A stretch of 64,000 bases of DNA from assembly GCF_007989605.1 (NCBI RefSeq), contig NZ_BJUL01000014.1, positions 17,369 to 81,368 of the forward strand. Reading direction: 5' to 3'. Shown here piece by piece: positions 16,104-26,100 of the stretch (positions are counted from its first letter, which is position 1; each line of letters opens with the position of its first letter). Source of the DNA: Vreelandella venusta. Lineage in GTDB: Bacteria > Pseudomonadota > Gammaproteobacteria > Pseudomonadales > Halomonadaceae. A model generated the notes under the pieces. The model ran no database searches and was not told where the DNA came from. It saw only the letters and a program-made list of their open reading frames with translations. Position numbers and translations under genes: made by a program.

Positions 16104-17126
16104 TTAGTCCACGTGAATAACTACCTCAACGCGACGGTTGCGCGCCCGACCTTCCACAGTATCGTTATCTTCTAGCGGCTGGGTGGCCGCTAGCCCAACT
16201 GCTCGTAACCGCTCTGGAGCAACCCCTGCGGCTTCAAGTGCCTCTACGATCGCTATCGCACGCGCACTTGAAAGCGCCCAGTTGGACGAAAACTCTGGGG
16301 TATTAATGGATTGGCTGTCAGAGTGCCCCTCCACCCACACTTCCCCGTCGAAGCGCTGGATGGTATCCATCAAAGACCCCACTAGCGACGAACCGCCTTC
16401 TGTCAACTGGGCATCGGCAGAGGGAAATAACAACCGATCTTGTACACGCAGGCTGATCCCTTCGGCGACTCGGGAAACTTCAACACCTTCCAAGTTAGGT
16501 AGATACGTCGAGGTCTCCACGCGCTCAGACAACCTCTCATCAAGTGCTAACGCGCTATTCATCGCCACATCGGACACTGTTTGCACATTAACCGGTGGAC
16601 GATCGGTGAGTACTACCATGTAATCCGCCAACGGTGAAACAGACTGACGTTCATCGCTAGGCAGCAACAGCTGTGGAAGCCTACGATTGACTGTCGATGG
16701 CTGGGTATCTATCGATGCTTCCTCAATCCGCGCCAATAAAGGAGGCACATCCGCAACAATAGAGCGAGTTTTTGGCAACCCTGCCACACCCAACGCAGCG
16801 CTAATCGCAAATGGGCTAAGCGTATCGCTACTAGGTGATATGCCTAGTACCGCGCGCTGTTGGCGGGCTTCAGCAAGCGTATCCGGCAGAGGTATCTCTA
16901 TAGCAGGCGATGACTCATAGCCGTCCTCATCGGCAGCTTGTTGCTGAAACAGTGATGGGCTTGTCACATTAGCCGCAGCAATAATAATAACGAACAGGGC
17001 TACCAGTAGCGTCATGATGTCAATATAGCTAATCATCCAACCGCTATTACTTTCATCTTCTGGATAGGCGGTTAGCAATGAATCATGGCGCGGACCAGTG
17101 CGGTGGTCTTCAAGCATGTGGGGCAT
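16104..17126 (-). CDS. MotB/OmpA-like membrane protein (stator B-subunit-like, orphan)
   Basis: This protein of about 340 residues has one N-terminal TM helix (about 34-54) in MotB context: GWMISYIDIMTLL, with Asp36 at the proton-binding position of MotB. A long, variable periplasmic linker (about 60-215) precedes a C-terminal OmpA/MotB peptidoglycan-binding domain, seen in WVEGHSDS, NWALSSARA and GRARNRRVEVVI. No MotA-like partner is in the window. Start could be GTG 17129, ATG 17126 or ATG 17117. It diverges from two lipoprotein genes, one FlgO-like, hinting at flagellar or envelope work. Confidence 0.75.
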   Translation of the reverse strand: MPHMLEDHRTGPRHDSLLTAYPEDESNSGWMISYIDIMTLLVALFVIIIAAANVTSPSLFQQQAADEDGYESSPAIEIPLPDTLAEARQQRAVLGISPSSDTLSPFAISAALGVAGLPKTRSIVADVPPLLARIEEASIDTQPSTVNRRLPQLLLPSDERQSVSPLADYMVVLTDRPPVNVQTVSDVAMNSALALDERLSERVETSTYLPNLEGVEVSRVAEGISLRVQDRLLFPSADAQLTEGGSSLVGSLMDTIQRFDGEVWVEGHSDSQSINTPEFSSNWALSSARAIAIVEALEAAGVAPERLRAVGLAATQPLEDNDTVEGRARNRRVEVVIHVD

Positions 17127-17220
17127 CACTCATTCAAGTTTTTAACCTCGTGGCCGATCTAGGGTAAGCGTGGCAAACTAGTCTATCAAAAGCCGTTTCG
17201 TAGCGAGAAGGAACAATCAG

Positions 17221-17988
17221 GTGCGCACCCGACCTATGTCATCAAGAGCTGCTTCATTATCGACAATGTCACCATCCATGGTTCAACTATTGCGCCCTGC
17301 CTGTATTGGACTGGCGAGCCTGATGCTAAGCGGCTGCTTTTATGCCAACACATCGCAGGCCCCCATTGCGACTACCTACCCCTATAGTGAACAGCAGCGT
17401 ATGCAAGCAGCTCAGCACTGGGAAGTGCTGGCCCAACACGAAGCGACGGGCATTCTTCGCAATGAACGGGTTCGCTTTAGAGACCTCCATATTCCAGCGC
17501 AAGAGCATACGTCCGTTAGCGCCTATTACGGTGGCGAATTTGAACGTGGTTTTCGCAGGCTATTAACAAGTGAACTAGTGTCTCGTGGTGGAAGCGTGAT
17601 GACACACCCCAGCACTGGCGGTGCCACCGTTCAAGTGGACGTGGAAGTTGTTGAGCATCGTGATCGCGGCTATATACGCCCACCGTTTGGCACTTACACC
17701 GCCCTTGCCGGTGGCGTAACCGTGGCTAGCATGGCATTGGGAAACTGGAGCGAACCTGCGCTTGCATTAATTCCCGCTGCGATGGTGGCAGATACAACCA
17801 GCGGCAGTTGGACGCAAGAGGGCAAAGAGGAGGTTATCATCACCACCCAGATCGTTGATAATGACCGAATCCTCTACTCCTCTTCTAATATTTATTACAT
17901 AAATGCTGGTGACCGGCGTCACTATGCGCCACATCGTGTTCCTCAAGCGCCTGCAACTCCAACTGTCTCTATCACCGATACTTGGTAA
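17221..17988 (+). CDS. Putative outer-membrane lipoprotein of unknown function
   Basis: The N-terminus has a basic region, a hydrophobic stretch and lipobox LMLSGC (Cys at about 39), predicting lipid attachment. The mature part has a Gly/Ala-rich hydrophobic hairpin region (about 155-185). I do not recognise the family. GTG at 17221 has AGAAGGA eight bases upstream and is preferred over ATGs at 17236, 17266 and 17278. It is followed after four bases by a FlgO-like gene, so the two are surely co-translated. Confidence 0.7.
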   Translation: MRTRPMSSRAASLSTMSPSMVQLLRPACIGLASLMLSGCFYANTSQAPIATTYPYSEQQRMQAAQHWEVLAQHEATGILRNERVRFRDLHIPAQEHTSVSAYYGGEFERGFRRLLTSELVSRGGSVMTHPSTGGATVQVDVEVVEHRDRGYIRPPFGTYTALAGGVTVASMALGNWSEPALALIPAAMVADTTSGSWTQEGKEEVIITTQIVDNDRILYSSSNIYYINAGDRRHYAPHRVPQAPATPTVSITDTW

Positions 17989-17992
17989 TTAC

Positions 17993-18586
17993 ATGCTTTC
18001 ACTCTCTTCCTCTCTGTCTCCGCTGCGCGGCCTAGCAGTTGGCGCTCGTCAGCTTATCGCTGCGTTGCTTATGCTGTCTTTGGCGGGTTGCACCGCACTT
18101 GGCAATAACAATAGCATGCAACATGCTGAGCCTCAGCCAGACCTCTCTGAGCTAGCTCACGCGGCTGCCGCGCAAATGGTTGCCAGCAACCCGAACCTTA
18201 CACGCTATAGCCCGATGATCGCGGCTACTTTTGTAAGTATTGATAACTTAAGCCAATCATCTACATTTGGCCGTATTAGCTCAGAAATTATGGCGTCAGC
18301 TCTTGCAAGGCAAGGCATGCAGGTACGCGAAGTCAAAATGCGTGACAGTATGTTTATTGAAGAAACCGTTGGCGAATTAATTTTATCCCGCCAAGTCCAA
18401 CGTCTTAGCGCCCAGCACAATGCACGCTCAATACTGATGGGTACTTATGCACAAGGCCAGGACTATCTCTATGTGAGTGCACGAGTCGTTCGCGCTGGCG
18501 ATGCGATGGTGCTTGGCAGCGCTGACTTTAAACTGCCGCTGGATAATAACACCCGCAGCTTATTGGAAGGTCAAGGCGGCTGGTAA
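17993..18586 (+). CDS. FlgO-family outer-membrane lipoprotein
   Basis: This 197-residue protein has a signal peptide and lipobox LSLAGC. The mature region matches the FlgO pattern: DLSELAHAAAAQMV, then FVSIDNLSQSSTFGRISSEIMASAL, then VQRLSAQHNARSILMGTY. In Vibrio, FlgO with FlgP and FlgT stabilises the flagellum at the outer membrane; FlgO-domain proteins also occur away from flagellar loci, as here. ATG at 17993 lies four bases after the upstream stop; longer frames start inside the preceding gene. It probably works with the upstream lipoprotein. Confidence 0.78.
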   Translation: MLSLSSSLSPLRGLAVGARQLIAALLMLSLAGCTALGNNNSMQHAEPQPDLSELAHAAAAQMVASNPNLTRYSPMIAATFVSIDNLSQSSTFGRISSEIMASALARQGMQVREVKMRDSMFIEETVGELILSRQVQRLSAQHNARSILMGTYAQGQDYLYVSARVVRAGDAMVLGSADFKLPLDNNTRSLLEGQGGW

Positions 18587-18627
18587 TTGATTCACCGCTT
18601 GCCGCGACACGAATGAAAAGGATGAAC

Positions 18628-19464
18628 ATGCCCACCCGCACAAGCAAACCACTTATCGTGGCCACTAGTCGCTTGATAAAACTATGCGCAAACATTACCA
18701 AGCTGCTTAGCTATATATTCCATGCCGTTCTGCCAAACAAGCGCTTCACGCTGCCAGCCTATGCCGCACCCTGGCTAAAGCCTAAACACAGTTCGACTAT
18801 TCCACGTATTATTTGGCAGACTAACTTTACCAATAGAGTGACCCTTCCGGTTTATCTGAACTATTTGTTCAATCGTCTCATGGCTCCTCGCTTCGAATAT
18901 CGCTTCATGATTACCGATGCGCGCAGTGATTTCATTAAGGAAAATTTCGACGACGCCCTATTCACTAGCTATTCAAAGTTACAAATTGGTGCGGCGCAGG
19001 CTGATTTTTGGCGCCTTATGGTGCTTTACAAATACGGCGGCGTTTACCTTGATATTGACGCACATGCCATCTGGCCGCTTTCCCGTGTTGTCCCTGGTGA
19101 TATTGACGAACTCTACGTCACCACCCGTAAGGGCGAGCTAAGCAATTACTTCATCGCCAGCAAGCCAGGTAACCCCAACCTACGCAGACTGATTGATCAA
19201 GTGCAGCAAAACATTGAAGAGAACACTCTCACCAACGTATTTGAACTTACGGGTCCTGGCGTATTTATTCAGCTATTAGATCAACGCACCGTCCCCACAG
19301 TGTCGTACCGCCACGCCTGTAATCAAGGAAATTTCACTAACGAGCATTTCCAGTATATTGATAAAAAAGCAGGAAAATGGACTAGAGAGCAGAAAAAAGT
19401 TGCAATTGTCGCTTCTGAAACCGTAGAACAATCCACAACCTCACCGCATAAAAACGACTCATAA
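18628..19464 (+). CDS. GT32-type glycosyltransferase
   Basis: This protein of about 278 residues has the DXD-sugar-binding (Gly_transf_sug) pattern: IPRIIWQTN near the start, AAQADFWRLMVLYKYGGVYLDIDA with the DxD (about 145-150), and a distal GPGVF segment. Such enzymes add sugars to capsule, LPS or glycoprotein acceptors. The N-terminal 50 residues are basic and hydrophobic and may associate with the membrane. ATG at 18628 has AAAAGGA at proper spacing; ATG at 18613 has no site. It converges on the O-antigen ligase gene. Confidence 0.82.
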   Translation: MPTRTSKPLIVATSRLIKLCANITKLLSYIFHAVLPNKRFTLPAYAAPWLKPKHSSTIPRIIWQTNFTNRVTLPVYLNYLFNRLMAPRFEYRFMITDARSDFIKENFDDALFTSYSKLQIGAAQADFWRLMVLYKYGGVYLDIDAHAIWPLSRVVPGDIDELYVTTRKGELSNYFIASKPGNPNLRRLIDQVQQNIEENTLTNVFELTGPGVFIQLLDQRTVPTVSYRHACNQGNFTNEHFQYIDKKAGKWTREQKKVAIVASETVEQSTTSPHKNDS

Positions 19465-19470
19465 GTTAAT

Positions 19471-19516
19471 AAACGTCGGCCTATATCCAGCCACAGCTGG
19501 TAATAAGCCGACGTTT
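19471..19516. terminator. Hairpin between converging glycosyltransferase and ligase genes
   Basis: AAACGTCGGC (19471-19480) pairs perfectly with GCCGACGTTT (19507-19516). An inner stem CCAGC/GCTGG (19487-19491 with 19496-19500) sits in the loop. The A/T ends of the outer stem give a short T tract in both directions, so it may serve both genes. Confidence 0.65.
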
Positions 19517-19542
19517 AGACGCTTACGCTTTATAGCATTTTG

Positions 19543-20787
19543 CTAATCTTGAAGAGCTCTATTGTAAGCACTGTAACATCCCCATATAACAGCTAACCAA
19601 AACGCATAAAACATTGCACCGCTATTATGGGCTAAAAAGGTTTGGGAAAGTCCAAAATCAATGAACGCAACCGGAAGCAGCGTACCTGCCAGCGCTAATG
19701 CTCTTATCTGCAGGTTTTCGTGCACCACCCCAGAAGCAAACATTTTCAGCGGCACCATGTAGAGCATCACGAGAGCAGCTAACCCCACTACCCCCCTCTT
19801 GGCCAGCGCATCGATAAATTCATTGTGGGCATGACCAAATTGAGCCGCCACCGGAGAGATAGTTTGTTGCTGCCCCAAATTAATCATCGCCGCTTCATAC
19901 CCCGATTCTCCCCAACCTAGCAGTGGACGCTGAATGATTAATTGCGATGCCCCACGCCACATTTCAAAACGTAACCCAAGAGAGGTATTACTCTCCTCGC
20001 CTGAAACATACAGGCTGATATCGCTAATCGCCGAATTAACGCGCTGCTGAACCCCCGTCTGAGGCAGTACAAATACCAACGTAGCCAGTGTCACAACCAG
20101 CCCAGCCACACTCACTTTTAGCGCCAACGGCAACTGACGCCCAAAACCACGATAAAGAACATAACCAATGACAGGCAGACCCACCCATCCACCACGGCTA
20201 CCAGACATTAGCGACCCTAGCATTCCCAGCAAAGCCCCTAGTAGCAGTAAAACCACCCAAATGGCGCGTCGACGCTGAAGCACCGCCCAACCTAAACCTG
20301 CTAGACATAACACCCCCATCAACATGCTTAGGTTGCCAAACTGGATGGGATGTAAATAGCCACCAACACGCTCTATTCCATTGCCAAACCGCTGCCATAA
20401 CCCCCAGCTACCTGCTCCTATGGCGCCCAGCGACAACCCGCTCCATAACCATGTCTGGCGTGGCGGAAAGCGTAAAATGAGTAGCAATACTGGAATGGCT
20501 AGCAAAAAGCGTAATGGGCGATCAAAGCCCTTAGCGCCTAGATCTATAATGGAAAGCCCCCCCACAACCACTCCGTAGACCACTAACGTCAAAATTATCC
20601 AGCGGTCTTTCGAAGAGAGTGAATAAGGCGATTGCAAAAACAATAGGGAAATGCTGACAAGTAATAACAACAGAGGGCCAATGGAATAACCCGATGGAAC
20701 AATGAGGGCCAAGGCTCCCATTAGAAACACTGCAATCCCAGTAACACTTCTTAGAGACTCAGAAGGAAAAAAAAGACGACTAAACAT
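19543..20787 (-). CDS. O-antigen ligase/polymerase family membrane protein
   Basis: This 414-residue protein has about 10-12 TM helices and a periplasmic loop (about 245-340). It carries the family signature GHAHNEFIDALAKRGVVGL, containing the conserved His, and the SGSRGGW motif of PF04932 (WaaL/Wzy_C). It would attach or polymerise glycans on the periplasmic side. With an ABC (Wzm/Wzt) O-polysaccharide exporter in the region, a WaaL-like ligase role is more likely than Wzy polymerase. ATG at 20787 gives a hydrophobic N-terminus without odd extension; the open frame continues to 20979 with implausible Cys-rich sequence. Confidence 0.82.
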   Translation of the reverse strand: MFSRLFFPSESLRSVTGIAVFLMGALALIVPSGYSIGPLLLLLVSISLLFLQSPYSLSSKDRWIILTLVVYGVVVGGLSIIDLGAKGFDRPLRFLLAIPVLLLILRFPPRQTWLWSGLSLGAIGAGSWGLWQRFGNGIERVGGYLHPIQFGNLSMLMGVLCLAGLGWAVLQRRRAIWVVLLLLGALLGMLGSLMSGSRGGWVGLPVIGYVLYRGFGRQLPLALKVSVAGLVVTLATLVFVLPQTGVQQRVNSAISDISLYVSGEESNTSLGLRFEMWRGASQLIIQRPLLGWGESGYEAAMINLGQQQTISPVAAQFGHAHNEFIDALAKRGVVGLAALVMLYMVPLKMFASGVVHENLQIRALALAGTLLPVAFIDFGLSQTFLAHNSGAMFYAFWLAVIWGCYSAYNRALQD

Positions 20788-21124
20788 AAAGGTAGGCGAC
20801 CCAGCGGTTATATGGAAACCACGAATAGTAGCATAACCACCCACCTGAAGATGCCACAGCCATGCGCAATATAAGAGACATGACGATGGTATCGTTAGAT
20901 AGCACACAGTCGGGAGCAATAGGGGGCAAATAAAGTAGGTGGGCAAGCAAAGATAGGGGGCCTGAGCATCCTCCGGCACCCTACCCCATAACGCGCATAA
21001 AGTTTCTTATATCACTGTTTGAGCAGAACATTTAAGCCATTACCCCGTTCCTGGATCAATAGCCCACTTCCAGGAACAGCGCTCGCCGAAGTGCTGCGCA
21101 CAGTACAAATACGTTGCTTTATGG
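20788..21124. other. Intergenic region between ligase start and DUF6447 gene
   Basis: About 340 bp. It contains a 9-bp perfect hairpin (21047-21055 with 21069-21077) some 50-80 bases past the DUF6447 stop, a possible weak terminator on the minus strand without a T run. An open frame continuing the ligase upstream to 20979 is not convincing as coding sequence. Confidence 0.5.
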
Positions 21125-21337
21125 TTAGTGCTTGCGCTGCTCTGGCAGCTCTTTTTTGAGTGCATTTGCGTAGGCAGCGCGAGCTGTTTGAGCAATCGCA
21201 AGCTGCTGGTTAAGACGCTGAATCTCTTGATCCGTAAGACGAAGATTTATCAGTTGATTACGGGCATTTTCTGAGAGATCGGAAAGATTATATTCCTGGC
21301 CATCAATAGTGACTGATTTGGCTTCTTGCTTTTCCAT
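21125..21337 (-). CDS. DUF6447-like small protein
   Basis: This 70-residue soluble protein begins with a TIDGQEYNLSDLSENARNQL module and continues as an amphipathic coiled-coil helix (about 30-65). The pattern agrees with what I recall of DUF6447; function is unknown. ATG at 21337 has AAGGAG six bases upstream, a strong site. It is preceded by a longer gene whose N-terminus is homologous to it and follows the SapC/S-layer genes on the same strand, suggesting a surface-layer or secretion accessory role (inference). Confidence 0.72.
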   Translation of the reverse strand: MEKQEAKSVTIDGQEYNLSDLSENARNQLINLRLTDQEIQRLNQQLAIAQTARAAYANALKKELPEQRKH

Positions 21338-21435
21338 AAAAGCTCCTTAGTAAATCAAAATAAAGTTTAATGCGACAATATCGCTACATCTTTTCTATTG
21401 CTTATCGGTTATAAACCGATATATAAAATTACCTA

Positions 21436-21996
21436 TCACTTGGAGAGTGATCGAGAATTCAGCATTTCAAATAAACGACCAATATTAGCGTCACTAGGCA
21501 GACGTTGTGATGGCCTAGTAGGATGGCGAAGCGCAAACTGACTTAACGTTTTAGCCGGTATAACACTTGCCATTGACGCCACTCGACAACGCCAAGTGAA
21601 GTGACAAACTGAAGAGCTGTCAACCGTTACCGCTCCCCAACCAACAACGCCAAGCCCTTTAATATATACGACTAGCGTATCCCCCTCCTGATAGCTATGC
21701 CCACCCGGCACAGCGTGTAAAGGGCATGATACGTCAGACAGTTCAACCCACTCTCTTGGCACCGTGTGCCAATAACATCGGCCTGCAGGTAGACTGAGAG
21801 GCTTAGGTAGTGCATTTCGCAAGTGCTGCTGGCAAAGCGTTCGAGCCATTGAGTAGTGCGCCAATCGCTCACGCAGCTCAGCAATATGCGCGTCTACCTG
21901 CTGAAGGTTCATCAACTGAGCACGCGCACGCGAACTTAGTACCCACGTAGGGTATCGACGTCCTTCCAGCACGACGCTTTTGGGCATTTTAGACAT
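21436..21996 (-). CDS. DUF6447-like N-terminus fused to a C-terminal PUA/EVE-like domain
   Basis: Residues 1-62 align with the neighbouring 70-residue protein: VVLEGRRYPTWVLSSRARAQLMNLQQVDAHIAEL against VTIDGQEY...LSENARNQLINLRLTDQEIQRL, split here for comparison. Residues about 70-186 contain CYWHTVPREW, a YQEGDTLVVYIKGLGVVGWGAV beta-rich segment read in pieces, and several cysteines, loosely resembling an EVE/PUA-type fold. The domain call is tentative. ATG at 21996 has GGAG four bases away. The pair probably arose by duplication. Confidence 0.6.
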   Translation of the reverse strand: MSKMPKSVVLEGRRYPTWVLSSRARAQLMNLQQVDAHIAELRERLAHYSMARTLCQQHLRNALPKPLSLPAGRCYWHTVPREWVELSDVSCPLHAVPGGHSYQEGDTLVVYIKGLGVVGWGAVTVDSSSVCHFTWRCRVASMASVIPAKTLSQFALRHPTRPSQRLPSDANIGRLFEMLNSRSLSK

Positions 21997-22194
21997 TAGG
22001 CTCCAATCTCGTCGCCTTTAAAATAAGCGCTATATTCTACTGAATTCACCTCGCTTGGTAAAAAATCTTTTTTCAAAGCCCAGCAGTAACCTTATAAAGC
22101 TAAATTTATTCAGTACAAAAGGCAAAACGTCGTGACGAGCGGGATACTGCTACCCATCTAACCGTTAACTCAGAAAGCAAGAAATCAATCAACC

Positions 22195-22983
22195 TCAATC
22201 ATCAAAACTTAGCTGTAGGTCATCACTCTCTTCAAACCACTCATCTAAGCTTTCAACATTCGGCGCAGCCGCGTGATGTAGGCGATAAAGTTCAGCTAAG
22301 TTATTTAGACGATGTTGGGATAGTAATTGCGCATAGGCAAGGCTAAGCCCTCCCGCATCACGCAAATTTGATAACGCTTCGGGGGCTAGGGCATTAAGGC
22401 GTTTTTCATCAATACGATATAAGCCTTCGACTTGCTGAACTTGCTCATTATCGCCTTGTGTTTTCAGCGGCCACGGCTGAATTAGCTTCTCATTTGCCAA
22501 CGCATTGACTGCACGAGCGGCCAATGCTTGCCCCTGCATCACTTTATTCAAGAAGCTACGTAGCTGCTTTAACGTCTCTGAATCCTCACCGCTGTCATTG
22601 AAACAGCGCTTACCCTGCTCGTTGGCATTAGCCAGCCATAGGCCACTATCCATATCGATACAAAGCGACCACTGGCGCTGGTTTTGGTTAGGTTGTAAAC
22701 GGAAGGGATAAGCACGATACAGCGCCGGGATATACCCCGTCAGCCAGCGACCGTTTGGCGCCACACAGAGGTTAACGTTTTGAGTCAATGATTGGACAGC
22801 CACCAGCTGATAACGACCCGCCCCCACCTCACGAAATGCAAGGGGAACCGATTTCAGAATGTGGGGCACTTCTTCCAGTGATATGGCAACTAACGTTTGA
22901 TCGGAGGCAAAAAGATAATCCACATAAGGCAACCAACCGCCCTGAGCGTGCTGATTAGCATCTAGCGGTACATATCGTGACAT
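22195..22983 (-). CDS. sapC: SapC family protein
   Basis: This 262-residue protein fits the SapC family: MSRYVPLDANQH start, central AVQSLTQNVNLCVAPNGRWLTGYIPALYRAYPF (here quoted as separate words: NLFV-like NLCVAP, GRWLTGYIPALYRAYPF), CIDMDSGLW, then a DUF-like LYRIDEKRLNALAPEAL tail. SapC genes lie beside S-layer or large secreted protein genes, but the biochemical role is unsettled. ATG at 22983 has AGGTAA upstream; the frame to 23025 overlaps a hairpin. It sits directly downstream of the S-layer-like gene. Confidence 0.85.
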   Translation of the reverse strand: MSRYVPLDANQHAQGGWLPYVDYLFASDQTLVAISLEEVPHILKSVPLAFREVGAGRYQLVAVQSLTQNVNLCVAPNGRWLTGYIPALYRAYPFRLQPNQNQRQWSLCIDMDSGLWLANANEQGKRCFNDSGEDSETLKQLRSFLNKVMQGQALAARAVNALANEKLIQPWPLKTQGDNEQVQQVEGLYRIDEKRLNALAPEALSNLRDAGGLSLAYAQLLSQHRLNNLAELYRLHHAAAPNVESLDEWFEESDDLQLSFDD

Positions 22984-23015
22984 ATGCTTACCTATTTTAT
23001 ATTCAGACAAATGAG

Positions 23016-23047
23016 TAAGCCCCACCTAGCAAGCTAAGTGGGGCTTA
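23016..23047 (-). terminator. Hairpin between S-layer-like gene and sapC
   Basis: TAAGCCCCAC (23016-23025) pairs with GTGGGGCTTA (23038-23047). In the minus direction it is followed by a U-poor CTCATTTGTC flank, so termination would be partial. It may set a high slp to low sapC expression ratio or protect the slp mRNA 3' end. Confidence 0.6.
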
Positions 23048-23117
23048 TGTGCACAACAGATGCTTATGACAGGTGACAAACTTACTTAGCAGTCACCCAT
23101 CATTTGAGCAGTGTCGC

Positions 23118-26100
23118 TTAGGCGATGTTGGCGTCAACCAGTGCCAGAGAATCACCGAAGTCCAGAGTACCAACCAGCTCTACAGTGTAGCTAGTAGAGT
23201 CGTTTGCAGAGTTGATATCGAAGACTTTGTACATGCCCTTATTACCAGACTCAACCATTACGATGCTGTCAACACGGCCGTTGTCGACAGTGTTGCCAAT
23301 CGCGTCACGGATATCATCGGCATTCAGGTTAGCGAAGGTAGTGTCCGCATCGAAGTCGGCTGCATTGAAAGACACGAGGTTAACTTCATCGTTAGCAACG
23401 TTATAGTCATTTGAACCGACAGTTGCACGATTAACACCATAGCTGGTGAAGTCAAGGATATCGTGGCCGTTAACGTCACCAACGGTGAAGTTAACGATAT
23501 CGTTGTTGCCGAACTGATCAACAAGTACTAGCGTGTCATTGCTGAATTCGCCGGTACCCAATACAACAACATCGTTGCCAGCACCAACGTCAATGGTGTT
23601 GTCGCTTTCAGCTTCGCTGTCAGCGCCACCAAGCGTTTGACCAGAAACATCAGAATCTACCTTCTCACCGTAAAGTGCATTGATAGCCGCTAGGCCATCG
23701 GTAGAGGTAGTGTTGCTGTTATGATCGCGGAAAGAGATATCCAGCGCGTCAAGGTTGTTGCCATCGATCAGAGATTCGATGTTCAGGATGTTGCCATCGC
23801 CATCGAATGCTTCCAGCAGGTTGGCAAGTACGTGGTCGTTATTAACCGCGTCTTTGATAGCCTGGTTAACCTGCAGGGTGCTGATAGTATCGCCAGTGTT
23901 GCCACCGTCGGTGCTCGGTACGTCAACCCATACGGTCTCGTGGCCTTTAAAGGATACACGAACCTGGATTTCAGCACCTTCGTCAACGCTGAACGTCTGC
24001 TTAACGCCATTCGCAGTGTCGGACAGTGAAGTATCGCTGTTGGATACATCTGTCGGCATTGCGCCAGCAGCGGCAGTGGAGTTGAACTCCCAACGATCGT
24101 TACGGAAGCCAGAGTTGTCAGCGTAGACAACATCGTTACCTGTGCCTGTACCGATAACGGCATCGCCTGCACCCCAGGTGCGAACAACATCATTACCTTC
24201 GCCAGTGGCGATGGTCAGGTTAGCGTTCAGCTGCTGATCAGAAAGGTCAGCCAAGTCGTCGAAGCTTACAGAGTCTTCAAGAGTAATGAATGTCTCAACG
24301 ACATCATCACCTGCGCCAGTGTCGACTACAACGTTAGCATCTTCACGCGCCATCAGCTCATCAGAAAGCGCCAGAGAAACCTGGTCGTCGCCTGCAGCGG
24401 TGGTGTAGTTGAAGGTAGCGTTGTCGCTCTTCGGATCGACGTCATCGTCCATCGCATCCAGATCACGCGCCACTACTTCTTCAGTGATGATAGCGTTCAG
24501 TTTGATGTCGCCGTTATAGCTACCACCATTGAAGTCCTGAACGTCAACCAGACCGTAAGCTGTTGTGTCAGCGCCAACCAGATCAGCTAGGCCAAGAACA
24601 GCTTCGCCATCCTGCTGACCAACGAGGAATTTACCTTCACCTTCCAGGTTGATTTCTTTCAGGAACTGAGAGCCATCAACATTAGCACCGGTATTTCCAC
24701 GACCAGCAGAGTCAGACTCCAGACGCGTCAGCCAGACAGTGTTGTCTGCTGTGACGTTCATCTGCTCAATACCTTTGTCAGAGTTAGACTGACCAACCAG
24801 GTTGATAGAGCCGCCTTGTGAGCCGTAACCAATGTTATCCAGATTCAGATTGGTTTCGATCAGCTCCTGAATGCTTTGCGGCGCTTCAGTGCTCTGCTCA
24901 CCGTACAGTGTGAAGCCACCCGCAGAAGCGTCTTCGCTGTAGGTAAAGTTACCACTTTCGATCTGACGACCTTTGCTGTCGGTCAGTACCAGGGTAGTAC
25001 CTGAAACCTGAACACCTTGGTCATCTTGAGCGCGGAACTCGCCGCCCAGAGTGGCTTGGAAGCCTTCCAGAAGCGGATCGTCGCTAGCAGCAATCGCGTT
25101 TTGTACCGCAGTCAGCAGCTCGGGATAAGTTTCTGCAGCGAAGATGTCTTCAGACTGCAGGACAACTGTTTCGCCGCCGACAGAGAAACGGAAACCGTTA
25201 ACCGGCAGGTCACCCAGCGGACGGTTGGTCTGTGCGGTACGCAGGTCAAGCAGGTCAATAAACAGCTGGGAATCCGCGCTGCGGTCTTCAGCGGTCAGTA
25301 CCGGGCTCAGGAACAAGCCGTTGTACTGCTCACCTGAGTGCAGTTGGTCAGCCAGATTGAAAGTGTAGTCTTTAGAGCTGGTAACTACTTGGCCAGCTTC
25401 GTCCCACTCGATTTTGCCAATGTTGCTGACGGTAGTACCACCAGTGCCATTTTCAACGGCAACGTAACCGCCATCGGCGTCTTCGGTGCCAGGAACAAAC
25501 ACTAAACGACCTTCATCGTCGATAATGAAAGAACCGTTACCGCCAACAGAAGTTGTATTGTTGAAGTCGATGTTAATGGTTTCGGACGGTTCGCCGCCGT
25601 CACCGTCACCGTCGCCACCGTCAGAAGGAATACCAGCAACAACCGGGCCTAAGTCCAGTGCATCAACATCGGTATCGGCGTCGACTGTTGACAAGAACTC
25701 AGCTGCGTAATCATCAGCTGCTTCGCCTGAGTGCTTATCGCCAGCGGCCACAGTGTACTTATCTGCTGCTGCTACTTTTGCTTCCAGCGCAGAGGCGTCT
25801 TTAGCGTCAGTATCTGTCGCGTTCTGAACGATTGTCAGAGCGATAGTCGCCAGATCTAATTCACCAGACTCAAGCTTTTCGGTGTAAAAAGCCAGGCCTT
25901 CAGCATCAGCATCACGACCAAACGCTTGCTGATAAATACCGTTAACCAGTTCTTCGTTGTCTAAATCACCAAAACGCTCTGTGAACTCAGCAGAGTTACC
26001 GAAAGCGCTGATGGCGGCGTCAATTCCGTTGGCTTCAATTTCTTCTGCCCAAAACTGCAAGCCAGCTGCATCAGCCGGACGGCCGTAATAAGCTACATAC

